Of a DNA stretch of 64,000 nucleotides, positions 53,968 to 61,948 are shown one piece after another. The first letter of the stretch is position 1. Every line of letters starts with the position of its first letter. The position numbers and the translations under genes are program-made. This DNA comes from JAJPKK01 sp963747835 (GTDB lineage Bacteria; Pseudomonadota; Alphaproteobacteria; Rhizobiales; Xanthobacteraceae). The notes under the pieces are model-generated. The model saw only the letters and a program-made list of their open reading frames with translations. It had not been told where the DNA came from and did no database searches. The DNA lies in assembly GCA_963747835.1 (NCBI GenBank), contig CAVVGO010000007.1, positions 558,001 through 622,000 on the forward strand. Reading direction: 5' to 3'.

Positions 53968-54786
53968 TCAGGCCACCTCGCTCGCGGCCGGCGCGCGCTG
54001 TGGCCGCGCCGTGTGCAACTGCCGCCAAATGTGGGAGCGCAACTCGGCAAACCTCGGGTCCGAGCGCACCGCCTCGACGTCGCGCGGGCAGCCGAACGGA
54101 ATGTCGAGCACCTCCTTGATGCGGCCGGGCCGCGCCGTCATCACGGCGATGCGGTCGCCGAGCACGATCGCCTCGTCGATCGAGTGGGTGATGAACACCA
54201 TGGTCTTGCGCTCGTCAGGCCGCTGCATGAGCTGGAGGAGCTCATCCTGGAGGATTTCGCGGGTCTGCGCATCGAGCGCCGCGAACGGCTCATCCATCAG
54301 CAAGATCGACGGATTGACGGCAAGTGCGCGCACGAGACCGACGCGCTGCTGCATGCCGCCCGACAGCTGGTAGGGATACTGGCGTTCGAAACCCGTGAGG
54401 CCGACGAGGTCAAGGTAGTGCCTCACCCGCTCGGCGATTTGGGCTTGCGGCGCGCCCGCCATGGCGAGGCCGAACGCTGCATTCTGGAAAACCGTCTTCC
54501 ACGGCAACAGCCCGAAATGCTGGAACACCATGGCCACGCCCTTGGGCGGCCCGGCGACTTTTCTGCCGGCGACCGTGAGCTCTCCTTCGCTCAGATCGAT
54601 GAGGCCGGCGATGCAGCGCAAAAACGTGGTCTTGCCGCAGCCGCTCGGTCCGACAACGCAGAGGATTTCCTGATTGCAAACATTGAGGGTTAGTTGGCGG
54701 AACGCTACCGCGGCACCGTCCAAAAAGAACTTGCTGGCGTTGCGCGCCGTGATCGCACGATCGGCGTCCGTCTCCATAACGGCCAT
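53968..54786 (-). CDS. ABC transporter ATPase (SsuB/TauB-like)
   Basis: A protein of 272 residues and the first gene of the import operon. Walker A VVGPSGCGKTTFLRCIAGLI, Q-loop VFQHFGLLPW, signature QLSGGMQQRVGLVRALA, Walker B ILLMDEPFAALD, H-loop FITHSIDEAIVLGDRI. The LLPWKTVFQNAAFGL segment is typical of the nitrate/sulfonate import class. It powers the adjacent permease. The 151 bases upstream should contain the operon promoter; no operator is recognised. Confidence 0.94.
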   Translation of the reverse strand: MAVMETDADRAITARNASKFFLDGAAVAFRQLTLNVCNQEILCVVGPSGCGKTTFLRCIAGLIDLSEGELTVAGRKVAGPPKGVAMVFQHFGLLPWKTVFQNAAFGLAMAGAPQAQIAERVRHYLDLVGLTGFERQYPYQLSGGMQQRVGLVRALAVNPSILLMDEPFAALDAQTREILQDELLQLMQRPDERKTMVFITHSIDEAIVLGDRIAVMTARPGRIKEVLDIPFGCPRDVEAVRSDPRFAELRSHIWRQLHTARPQRAPAASEVA

Positions 54787-54937
54787 TCGGACGATGTCCT
54801 CCCAACTGGTGCGCTGCCTTTATCTCAACCGAGGGCAGCGTCACACGCGACTTCAGGCGTCGGCAGACCGTGTCGGCGGCCACCGGGCGCTTCAAACCGC
54901 GCGTATGCGAGATGATATCGCGCCCGCAGTTCAGCGC

Positions 54938-55375
54938 CTAGCTGCGCTGCTCATGTTTGTGGCGGCGGGATCTCGCGTGGGGCGCAGGCGGCGCAGTCGG
55001 ATCGGACGTCGATAGCGAACCCGGCAACGGGCTTTCGAGCGGATCGGTCTCGCGGATCGCCTTGGCATCCCGCATGATCTCCAGGCAGGACAACAGCTCG
55101 ACATAGCTCGCCGGACCGCCGGTCCGCACGTTGCCGACACACTGCACCTTGTCCTTGGCGTTGTATTGCGCCCAGTTCTTCTTCAGCACGTCGAGAGCCG
55201 CGTTCTCATCGGCCATACATGCTTGCTTGTCGCGCCCGATGACGATCGCGCCGCGCGCCGCCGCATCGCAACTCGGACTGACGTTGAGCGTCGGCGGACC
55301 GTCGGCGAGCGCAATCGCGGTTTGCGCGCCGAGCGATATGGCGATGAGTGCCATCCTGACGGAGAGAGCTGACAT
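54938..55375 (-). CDS. Exported small hypothetical protein, Cys-containing
   Basis: A protein of 145 residues; ATG 55375 has GAGGA just before it. The signal peptide ends IALADG. The mature part has four cysteines (SPSCDAAARG, KQACMADENAALDVL, VQCVGNV, LLSCLEIM), which suggests two disulfides. QACMADENAALDVLKKNWAQY followed by a short C-rich helix resembles small alphaproteobacterial periplasmic proteins of unknown role, often with lysozyme-inhibitor-like spacing. The C-terminal 30 residues are Pro/Arg/His-rich. Confidence 0.7.
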   Translation of the reverse strand: MSALSVRMALIAISLGAQTAIALADGPPTLNVSPSCDAAARGAIVIGRDKQACMADENAALDVLKKNWAQYNAKDKVQCVGNVRTGGPASYVELLSCLEIMRDAKAIRETDPLESPLPGSLSTSDPTAPPAPHARSRRHKHEQRS

Positions 55376-55499
55376 CAATTCCTCGTTTGCGGCTGGCCCC
55401 GGGCCGATCCCCCAGCCGTGCAAGCGTCATTATACAGGCAAACGGTCGGCTCGTGAGAAGTATTGCGGCTGACGGCCGACCCTGACCGAAAGGACATGT

Positions 55500-55607
55500 A
55501 TGGCCGATGACGTGGCGAATTGCGGCATGCTAAAGCATCTGCGGGCAAAATTACGCCGGTACGCCCTGCCCTCATCGGGCCGCCCGGACGTCGTCGCGCC
55601 TAAGTAA
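55500..55607 (+). CDS. Possible 35-residue small protein
   Basis: ATG 55500 follows GAAAGGACATGT (AAGGA at a five-base spacing) and opens a 35-codon frame (MADDVANCGMLKHLRAKLRR ... VVAPK) to TAA 55605. It is basic with one Cys, and lies 53 bases before the exported MBL hydrolase start, so it could be a leader peptide or a separate small protein. No homologue recognised. Confidence 0.3.
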   Translation: MADDVANCGMLKHLRAKLRRYALPSSGRPDVVAPK

Positions 55608-55660
55608 AGCTTGTGCGTGGATCGCATAGGCCTCAACAAAGAACTCGGGGAGAAAAAATC

Positions 55661-56545
55661 ATGATGCGTCTTGCTACCGCACTGTTCACGTGCGCCCTGG
55701 CCGCAGCCGCGTTGCCGGCCGGTGCCCAAACCCCGCCGCCGACGTTCTCGACCACCAAGGTCGACGGCACCGACGGCGTCTACATCTTCCGCTATCAGGG
55801 TCATCAGGCGATGTTCATCGTCACGCCCCAGGGCGTGATCGCAACCGACCCGATCGGGGAGCGGCGACCCGAGGCGGTAACGACCTACATCGCGGAAATC
55901 CGCAAGGTCACCCAGGCGCCGATCAAATACGTGATTTACAGCCACAGCCACTACGACCATATCGCCGGCGGCAAGCCGTTCAAGGACCTCGGCGCCACCT
56001 TCGTCGCCCAGAAGAATGCCAAGACGATCCTGCAGGAGCGCAAGAATCCCGATATCGTGATTCCGGACGAGGTCGTCGACAAGCAGAAGACCATCAAGCT
56101 CGGCGGCACCACGCTGGAACTGCTCTATCTCGGCAAGAACCACTCGGACAATTCGTTGATCATGCGGCTGCCCAAGGAGAAGATCATTTTCGTGGTCGAT
56201 TTCCTGCCGCTCCACGCCGTGGAGTTCCGGATCATGGCGGACGAGTATCTGCCCGAGCTCGAGACCTCGATTCAGAAAATCCTCGGCATGGATTGGGACC
56301 GCCTGATCCCCGGCCATCCGGGACCCGGCGGCCGCCAGATCGGCACCAAGGACGACGTCAAGGAACACCTGGAATATCTCCAGGCGCTGTCGGCCGAGGT
56401 CAAGAAGGCGGTCGATGCGGGTAAGAACTATGGCGACGCCATCAAGGATATCAAGCTGCCGCAATACGAAGGCCTCGGCGGCTACGGCGCTTTCCTGCCC
56501 GCCAATATCGAGCGGTATTACGACTACTGGAATCGCGGCATCTGA
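55661..56545 (+). CDS. Exported metallo-beta-lactamase-fold hydrolase
   Basis: A protein of 294 residues; ATG 55661 follows CGGGGAGAAAA, and a second ATG is adjacent. A signal peptide (RLATALFTCALAAAALPAGA/Q) sends it to the periplasm. Zinc motif YSHSHYDHIAGGKPF, then LLYLGKNHSDNSLIM (His) and a late LIPGHPGPGG (His). The metal-bridging Asp is in FVVDFLPLH. It resembles subclass-B3-like or quinohemoprotein-associated hydrolases rather than glyoxalase II. Substrate unknown. Confidence 0.87.
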   Translation: MMRLATALFTCALAAAALPAGAQTPPPTFSTTKVDGTDGVYIFRYQGHQAMFIVTPQGVIATDPIGERRPEAVTTYIAEIRKVTQAPIKYVIYSHSHYDHIAGGKPFKDLGATFVAQKNAKTILQERKNPDIVIPDEVVDKQKTIKLGGTTLELLYLGKNHSDNSLIMRLPKEKIIFVVDFLPLHAVEFRIMADEYLPELETSIQKILGMDWDRLIPGHPGPGGRQIGTKDDVKEHLEYLQALSAEVKKAVDAGKNYGDAIKDIKLPQYEGLGGYGAFLPANIERYYDYWNRGI

Positions 56546-56568
56546 TAACCGTTCAGGACCAACATTTC

Positions 56569-56598
56569 GTCATGGCCGGACGATGTTCCGGCCATGAC
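56569..56598. terminator. Perfect 11-base hairpin after the MBL gene (dispersed repeat type)
   Basis: gtcatggccgg and ccggccatgac form a perfect 11-base stem around an 8-base loop, 23 bases after the MBL stop. It shares its arms with the repeats at 13165 and 19052. The position suggests it also works as a terminator; there is a short ctctttc tail. Confidence 0.55.
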
Positions 56599-56635
56599 TC
56601 TTTCGGGCGCTGAGTTCTTTGGCGATGGCTCGTCA

Positions 56636-56789
56636 TTATTCGTCGATGACCGGGTTGCGCAGCCTTCCAATCCCGGAAATCTCAACTTCCAGCACGTCGC
56701 CCGCCTTAGACCGGCGGATTGCGGTGACCGACGCGCGCCACAACCCCAAATCCGCTTTTGTCGCCGACAGTTTAACTTGCGAGCTTCAT
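56636..56789 (-). pseudogene. Relic of a fumarylacetoacetate-hydrolase-family gene (large internal deletion)
   Basis: From ATG 56789 the first codons read MKLAS, a common start of this family. One T later (doubled T opposite aa at 56774-56775), about 45 codons end in KAGDVLEVEISGIGRLRNPV plus IDE and stop, the typical C-terminus of fumarylacetoacetate-hydrolase / oxo-hydratase enzymes. A normal gene is about 230 residues longer, so the middle is deleted. It lies 47 bases downstream of a broken extradiol dioxygenase gene, a usual partner in meta-cleavage pathways. Confidence 0.5.
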
Positions 56790-56836
56790 GGCCCTGACCT
56801 TACGCGGGCGGCCGCGGTCGCGACAAGGCGGGACCA

Positions 56837-57845
56837 TCACGACGCCGCCTGCTCGGCAAGATACTTCTCCAGCGTGTACGGATCCGGGATCCGTGCCGGA
56901 TCGCGTGGCGCGACGCCCTCGAAGCGCGAGGCTTCGAAATGCCACTTGCGTTGCGGCGGCAGCCCCCAACCACGCTGACGCGTATAGGAGGCGTTCCACC
57001 GCACCGGCTCGTTCTCGATGTCCATCATCTGGTAATGGGTGTTGAACAATTCGATGCGATGGCCGTCAGGGTCGCGGAAATAAACGAACAGCGCGTGACC
57101 GGGGCCGTGTCGGCCGGGGCCATGCTCGAGCCGCTTGCCGAAGCCGAGGCAACCGAGCATGTCACAGGCGAGGAAGAGGCGGGCCGCTTCCGAAACCGTA
57201 AAGGCGAAATGATGCAGCCGCGGTCCGGTACCATTGGCGAATACGATGTCGTGCGGATTGCCCTTGCGTTGCAGGAACACGAACAGGAGTTCGTCGGAAT
57301 CGTCCGGGCAGATATATTCAGACAGGCGAAACCCGATACCGGCGTAGAACGTGCATGCGCGCGGCACGTCGGGTACCAAGAATCTGAAAATGATCGATGC
57401 GTTGCGGGTTCGCCCCCTTCCATTTGTCGAACGCGACGGTGAGGCGCGGCATCGTCGTCATGGTGGCACACAGTTCAAGCGGCGTCCCGACCGCATCGGC
57501 GGCGTGCAGCGTGCGGCCCTGATGCGGCACCTCGACAAACCGTGCCGGCAGGCCCGCCTTGTCGAAATACGCCTTGGCGCGGTCGAGGTCGTCCTCGCCA
57601 TAGACCCGCAGGCCGACCCGCTCGGCGACGGCATGGCCTGGCGCCTGTTTGAGCACCAAGCTGTGATGGGCGGCTTCCTCGACGCCGCGCAGCCAGATTG
57701 CGTCCCCGGTTTCGTCGCTGACCACAAGGCCGATCCCGTCCACATAGAAGGCGCGGCTTCTGGCGAGGTCCGTTACGGAGATTACCGCATGGCTAGCGCG
57801 GGTCACGTTGAACGGGGGCGGAAAGGCGGTTTGCGGCAGGCTCAT
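56837..57845 (-). pseudogene. Extradiol ring-cleavage dioxygenase (HpaD-like, VOC fold), frameshifted
   Basis: From ATG 57845 the N-terminal VOC module reads VTRASHAVISVTDLARSRAFY ... GVEEAAHHSLVL. It continues to NPQRIDHFQIL, where one extra G (opposite cc at 57376-57377) breaks the frame. The next frame continues as expected with VPDVPRACTFYAGIGFRLSEY. The catalytic module holds RLHHFAFTV and FRDPDGHRIELFNTHYQ, which supply the His and Glu iron ligands. It is closest in style to 3,4-dihydroxyphenylacetate 2,3-dioxygenase. Corrected length is about 335 residues. It probably belonged to a meta-cleavage operon with the relic downstream. Confidence 0.85.
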
Positions 57846-57897
57846 GCGCTAATCCCCGATGGTTCGGTCCTATTAGGCGCGCCGCGCACCCCGCGGC

Positions 57898-58377
57898 TTA
57901 CGGTATCGGCGCTGGGCGCGGTCTGATCTGCCCGGTGGCGCTTGCGGTGGCAAGCAGCTTGCCCTGCGGATCGATGAGGCGGCCTTCCATGAATGCGATA
58001 CTGCGGCCCTTGCGCACCAGCGTCCCGTCGCCCGTGATCTCACCGGCGCGGGCGGGCGCGATGAAACTCGTCTTCATTTCCAATGACGGTACGACGTGAC
58101 CGTCTTCGAGGGTGCACAGCACCGCGAACGCCATGACGAGATCCAGCATGGCGGCCAGCATGCCGCCCTGGACCGAACCCATCAGATTGCAGAACTCGCG
58201 CCGCGCCTCGAATGAGACGGTCATCCGACCGTGCTGCGGATCACAACGAAGCGGACGCGCGGCGAGCAGACCGGCGACCGGCAGTTCGGTGAACACGCCG
58301 GCTGCCCAATCCAGCGCCGCCGCCTCGGTCACATGCGAACTCGCTCGGGGCGCCGAGGTCGTTACCGTGTTCGTCAT
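57898..58377 (-). CDS. PaaI-type hotdog-fold thioesterase
   Basis: A protein of 159 residues from ATG 58377 (MTNTVTTSAPRASSHVTEAA), GAGG nine bases before. Hotdog features: FEARREFCNLMGSVQGGMLAAMLDLVMAFAV, the central helix with the N-x-x-G-x-x-x-GG pattern, and SLEMKTSFIAPARAGEITGDGTLVRKGRSIAFMEGRL. PaaI-like enzymes hydrolyse aryl-CoA thioesters that escape ring-cleavage pathways. That fits its position 52 bases upstream of the decayed dioxygenase gene on the same strand. Confidence 0.87.
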   Translation of the reverse strand: MTNTVTTSAPRASSHVTEAAALDWAAGVFTELPVAGLLAARPLRCDPQHGRMTVSFEARREFCNLMGSVQGGMLAAMLDLVMAFAVLCTLEDGHVVPSLEMKTSFIAPARAGEITGDGTLVRKGRSIAFMEGRLIDPQGKLLATASATGQIRPRPAPIP

Positions 58378-58693
58378 GGGTCGAAGGCCTCGCTGAAATC
58401 GGGCGCCAGCATCCGGCGGCGGTATCCCCGGACCGGGGCAATGGTCCGGACGGTACCGGCGAACTTTCAGTGATGCAGGAATAGCACACGCGTCAAGAAC
58501 TGCGCGCAGCACACACCAGCTCAAGCAGGGGCAAGGAACCTTTGGCGCGGATATTGCTTAATCGTTGAGCGTGAGCACGAAACGAGCGTGCCCACCCGTG
58601 GTGTAAGTCACCAACAGGAATCGCCGCAACCTGGCACGGTCGGAGCGTCTCCGAATACCGTTCATGCGGCTAACACATGCGAGGAACGACAAC
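58378..58693. other. 316-base divergent intergenic region
   Basis: It lies between the thioesterase (minus) and a small exported protein (plus). On the minus strand, ATG 58665 opens a 35-codon frame (MNGIRRRSDRARLRRFLLVT ... LTLND) to TAA 58558, without a ribosome site. It could be a small gene or the worn end of a larger one. Nothing else is recognised. Confidence 0.4.
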
Positions 58694-59050
58694 ATGCGCA
58701 TGATCATGCGTGGATTGACTATTGCTGCCTTGACGAGCCTTCCCTACGCGGCACTGGCATTCGATAACGGCCAGTACAACGAAGTTCCGGACAGCGTCCG
58801 GTCGTGGTTCAAGAGCGTGCGCAGTCCCCATGGCGTGCCGTGTTGCGATATTTCCGACGGCCATCGCACCTCTTACGACATCCGCAGCGACGGCTATTGG
58901 GTTCCGATCGAGGGCGAATGGCGCCAAGTCCCGCCGGAGGCGATCGTTTACAACGCCGGCAACCCGGTGGGCGAGGCCGTGGTGTGGTACGTCCGCCAGG
59001 GCGGCAATACGTTTTACATTCGCTGCTTCGTGCCTGGCGGCGGGGTGTGA
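58694..59050 (+). CDS. Small exported conserved hypothetical protein
   Basis: A protein of 118 residues; ATG 58694 follows GAGGAACG by seven bases. The signal peptide (MIMRGLTIAALTSLPYAALA/F) is followed by DNGQYNEVPDSVRSWFKSV, HGVPCCDISDGHRTSYDIRSD and GYWVPIEGEWRQVPPEAIV, ending FYIRCFVPGGGV. The adjacent Cys pair plus a late Cys and the D-I-S-D-G-H core are typical of a conserved Hyphomicrobiales periplasmic family without known role. Confidence 0.78.
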   Translation: MRMIMRGLTIAALTSLPYAALAFDNGQYNEVPDSVRSWFKSVRSPHGVPCCDISDGHRTSYDIRSDGYWVPIEGEWRQVPPEAIVYNAGNPVGEAVVWYVRQGGNTFYIRCFVPGGGV

Positions 59051-59065
59051 TCACAGGTAGCCGGT

Positions 59066-60100
59066 TCACCTGATCGGCGGGGCGTAAACGATCCCGCCAT
59101 TGGTCCAGAGCTGATTGAGCCCGCGCGGAATGCCGAGGCGGGACTCGACACCGACGTTGCGCTCAAACATCTCGCGGTAGTTTCCGACGCTGCGGATGAT
59201 TCGCACGGCCCAATCGCGGGTAAGGCCGGCCTTCTCGCCGAAGCTGCCCTCGCTACCGACGAGGCGCTTGATGTCCGGCTTGTCTGAGTTCAACGCCTGA
59301 TCAATGGTCCGCGACGAGACGCCGAGTTCCTCCGCATTGATCAGCGCGAACACCGTCCATTTGACGATATCGGCCCATTGCTCATCGCCCTGTCGCACCG
59401 CCGGGCCGAGCGGCTCCTTGGAGATAACGTCCGGCAGTATGACGTGATCGTCGGGCTTGGCGAGCGTAAGCCGCTCCGCATAGAGTTGCGCCACGTCGCT
59501 GGTGAAAACGTCGCAGCGCCCGGCATCGTAGGCCTTCACGGCTTCGCTCGCGGTCACGAAGGCGACGCGTTCGAACTTGATCGTATTGGCGCGGAAGAAG
59601 TCGGCGAGATTGAGATCGGTCGTGGTGCCGCTCTGCACGCACACCTTGGTGTTGTCGAGTTCCAAGGCAGACGCGGCGTTGCGGGACTGGCGCACCAGAA
59701 AGCCCTGGCCGTCATAGTAAGTGGTCGCCGGGAATATGAGCTTGAGCTCGATCTCGCGGGCCATCGTCCAGGTCGTATTGCGCGACAACACATCGATGGT
59801 GCCGGCTTGCAATGCAGCGAAGCGATCGACCGCGGTGAGCGGGACGTAGCGCACCTTGGTAGCGTCGTTGAATATCGCGGCCGCAAGCGCGCGGCACAGG
59901 TCGACGTCGAATCCGCTCCAGCCCTTGTCGGTCTGGCTCGAAAATCCGATGACGCCTTCGCTGACGCCGCAGACAAGCGCGCCGCGCTGCTTGATCGCGG
60001 CGAGCGTTTGCGCGGAGCCAGGTGACGCCGATAGCGCGAGCGCGGCGAGCGCCGCCGCGATGCCACAGGCGCGCATCGGCAATTGGAAAACACTTGTCAT
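59066..60100 (-). CDS. Amino-acid ABC transporter binding protein (AapJ-like)
   Basis: A protein of 344 residues. After the signal peptide (...ALALSASPGSAQ/T) it begins LAAIKQRGALVCGVSEGVIGFS, the usual opening of the AapJ group. It contains GWSGFDVDLCRALAAAIFND, AVDRFAALQAGTIDVLSRNTTWTMARE and YYDGQGFLVRQ, and ends near VGNYREMFERNVGVESRLGIPRGLNQLW. It binds polar or general L-amino acids in the periplasm. The permease and ATPase genes (aapQMP) are not in the window. Confidence 0.92.
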   Translation of the reverse strand: MTSVFQLPMRACGIAAALAALALSASPGSAQTLAAIKQRGALVCGVSEGVIGFSSQTDKGWSGFDVDLCRALAAAIFNDATKVRYVPLTAVDRFAALQAGTIDVLSRNTTWTMAREIELKLIFPATTYYDGQGFLVRQSRNAASALELDNTKVCVQSGTTTDLNLADFFRANTIKFERVAFVTASEAVKAYDAGRCDVFTSDVAQLYAERLTLAKPDDHVILPDVISKEPLGPAVRQGDEQWADIVKWTVFALINAEELGVSSRTIDQALNSDKPDIKRLVGSEGSFGEKAGLTRDWAVRIIRSVGNYREMFERNVGVESRLGIPRGLNQLWTNGGIVYAPPIR

Positions 60101-60113
60101 GGCATATCGCTCG

Positions 60114-60737
60114 CTACATTTCCGGATTCTGGTGCACGATCACCTTGGCGCCAACCGCAACGCGGTCATAAAGGTCAGCCACATCCGGGTTGACCAAGCG
60201 GAAGCAGCCGGAAGAGACCGACTGGCCAATGGTCTGCGGCTGATTGGTGCCGTGGATGCGGTACACCGTGTTGCCGAGATAGAGTGCGCGGGCACCCAGC
60301 GGATTGCCAGGCCCGCCGGCCATGAAGCGCGGCAGATAAGGCTGGCGCGCGATCATCTCGGGCGGCGGAACCCAGTCGGGCCACTCCGCCTTGCGGGAGA
60401 TCTTTAACAAGCCAGACCATTGGAAGCCGTCGCGACCGACCCCGATGCCATAGCGCAGCGCGCGGTTATTGGGCTGCACCACATATAGAAAACGCTCGGA
60501 CGTTTGGACGATGATGGTGCCCGGCGCCTCGGAGGTACGATAGAACACCGCCTGGCGCTGATAGGCGGCGGGCGGTCGCTCTGCCGAGGGGTCGGGCTCA
60601 TAGCCTGGCTGATCTTCGATCTGCATGGTCTCAAGCGGCGCGCGGACCTGGGCTTGCGCAAGACCCGGCGCGGCGCCGACGACCACCCCCAAAGCGAGAA
60701 TGCGAATCGCCGTCGCCAGCCGCAATGTCGATTTCAT
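60114..60737 (-). CDS. L,D-transpeptidase (YkuD domain)
   Basis: A protein of 207 residues; ATG 60737 has GAGGG just before. Signal peptide to about AQAQV. The YkuD catalytic motif is YRIHGTNQPQTIGQSVSSGCFRLVNPD: the His, the S-S-G-C-F-R with the nucleophilic Cys, and the following Arg are all present. AGGPGNPLGARALYL is the usual substrate-loop segment. It crosslinks peptidoglycan stem peptides (3-3 links) or attaches proteins to the wall in the periplasm. It lies 13 bases after the amino-acid binding-protein start, with no functional link evident. Confidence 0.93.
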   Translation of the reverse strand: MKSTLRLATAIRILALGVVVGAAPGLAQAQVRAPLETMQIEDQPGYEPDPSAERPPAAYQRQAVFYRTSEAPGTIIVQTSERFLYVVQPNNRALRYGIGVGRDGFQWSGLLKISRKAEWPDWVPPPEMIARQPYLPRFMAGGPGNPLGARALYLGNTVYRIHGTNQPQTIGQSVSSGCFRLVNPDVADLYDRVAVGAKVIVHQNPEM

Positions 60738-60829
60738 GTTTCCCTCATTCACTCGAAAACGGGCCGGATGGTACCAAGGGGTACGGTTGCTGTCGCGCCC
60801 CATTTTAGGCCCGACGTTCGCCTCGCACC

Positions 60830-61948
60830 TCATGCCGTGGCGTGCCCCTGCGCCAAGGCGCGGCGTTCCTTGGCATAGCGCACAAGGGCGAGCAGCCGAT
60901 AGAACCCGTGCACGAACTTGCCATACGGCATGGTGATGAAGAGCGCGAACACGACGCCCAGATGCGCCGCCAGCAGCAGTCCCATGGCGGGACTGTCGCG
61001 CAACACCAGGAGTAGCAGGCCGGAGAGGCTCGTCAGCAGCAGCATGACGATAAACGCGGTCTCCATGCCGAAGCGCAGCTCGTCCGACATGGCGGGGTCG
61101 CGATGAAATTTAGCTGCCAGCATCCCCGCCGGGCCGACCACGAGCCCGACGCCGCCCACGGTCCCGAGCAGCACCGGCAGGTCGAACCACGGGTAGGGCG
61201 CTTCGCGCGCGAGAAGATAGTGGTAGAGCGTCGCCACGCAGGTCGATGCGAAGCACAGCAGGAAGCCGTAGAAGGTCAGGTGATGGAAGAATTTGCGGTT
61301 GTCATTGCCGCGCTCTTCCCCGTTGAGGCAGCCGGCGCCGCCGCCGTCGAGATAACGTAGCGTCGCGCCGTCCGAGACCGCTTGGCGGAGCGCGGGCGGA
61401 TCTGCCAGAGCGCCAAGCGGCTCGCCGATGTCGCACCAGAAATTGCGCATCCCCATGGCGATCGCCACCACCGCGTAGACGAATGCCGCGCCGAACAGCA
61501 GCGCCATGGCGCGGTGCGGCATCAGCGCATAGAACGCGCCGGGGCCGGAATGGACGCCCAACAGCACAGACCGGTCATTCGCTGCAGCGAAGCCGAGGAC
61601 GAAGACCGCAACGCCCAGCGCCGCACTGACGGCGATGACGAGGCCGTTGCGGGCGAACAGGCCCGCGCATGCGCGCGGCCACGCATAGGCGGCATAGGAA
61701 TCGCTGCGGGCCTGAGCCAGCACCTTCGGCACGTTGACGGCGAATTCGTGGGGCGGCGAGAACTGGCAGTCGTCGTAGCAGGCGCCGCAACCGTGGCACA
61801 GATTGGCGAGATAATTGAGATCGCCGTCCGGAAACGAGCGGCGCATTTCCATGGCCGGAAACACCGCGCAGATGCCCTCACAATAGCGACAGGAATTGCA
61901 CACCGTCATCAGCCTGTCGGCCTCGGCGAGGACTTTAGTTCCGTGCAT
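60830..61948 (-). CDS. tcuB: TcuB, iron-sulfur membrane protein for tricarballylate oxidation
   Basis: A protein of 372 residues. Two ferredoxin-type clusters lie at the N-terminus (CNSCRYCEGICAVFP and LCHGCGACYDDCQFSPPHE), followed by about six helices with heme-type histidines (KFFHHLTFYGFLL, ATLYHYLL, MGLLLAAHLGVV). TcuB (CitB) takes electrons from FADH2 of TcuA and feeds the quinone pool. Its start overlaps the end of tcuA by 14 bases, so the two are translationally coupled. Confidence 0.92.
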   Translation of the reverse strand: MHGTKVLAEADRLMTVCNSCRYCEGICAVFPAMEMRRSFPDGDLNYLANLCHGCGACYDDCQFSPPHEFAVNVPKVLAQARSDSYAAYAWPRACAGLFARNGLVIAVSAALGVAVFVLGFAAANDRSVLLGVHSGPGAFYALMPHRAMALLFGAAFVYAVVAIAMGMRNFWCDIGEPLGALADPPALRQAVSDGATLRYLDGGGAGCLNGEERGNDNRKFFHHLTFYGFLLCFASTCVATLYHYLLAREAPYPWFDLPVLLGTVGGVGLVVGPAGMLAAKFHRDPAMSDELRFGMETAFIVMLLLTSLSGLLLLVLRDSPAMGLLLAAHLGVVFALFITMPYGKFVHGFYRLLALVRYAKERRALAQGHATA

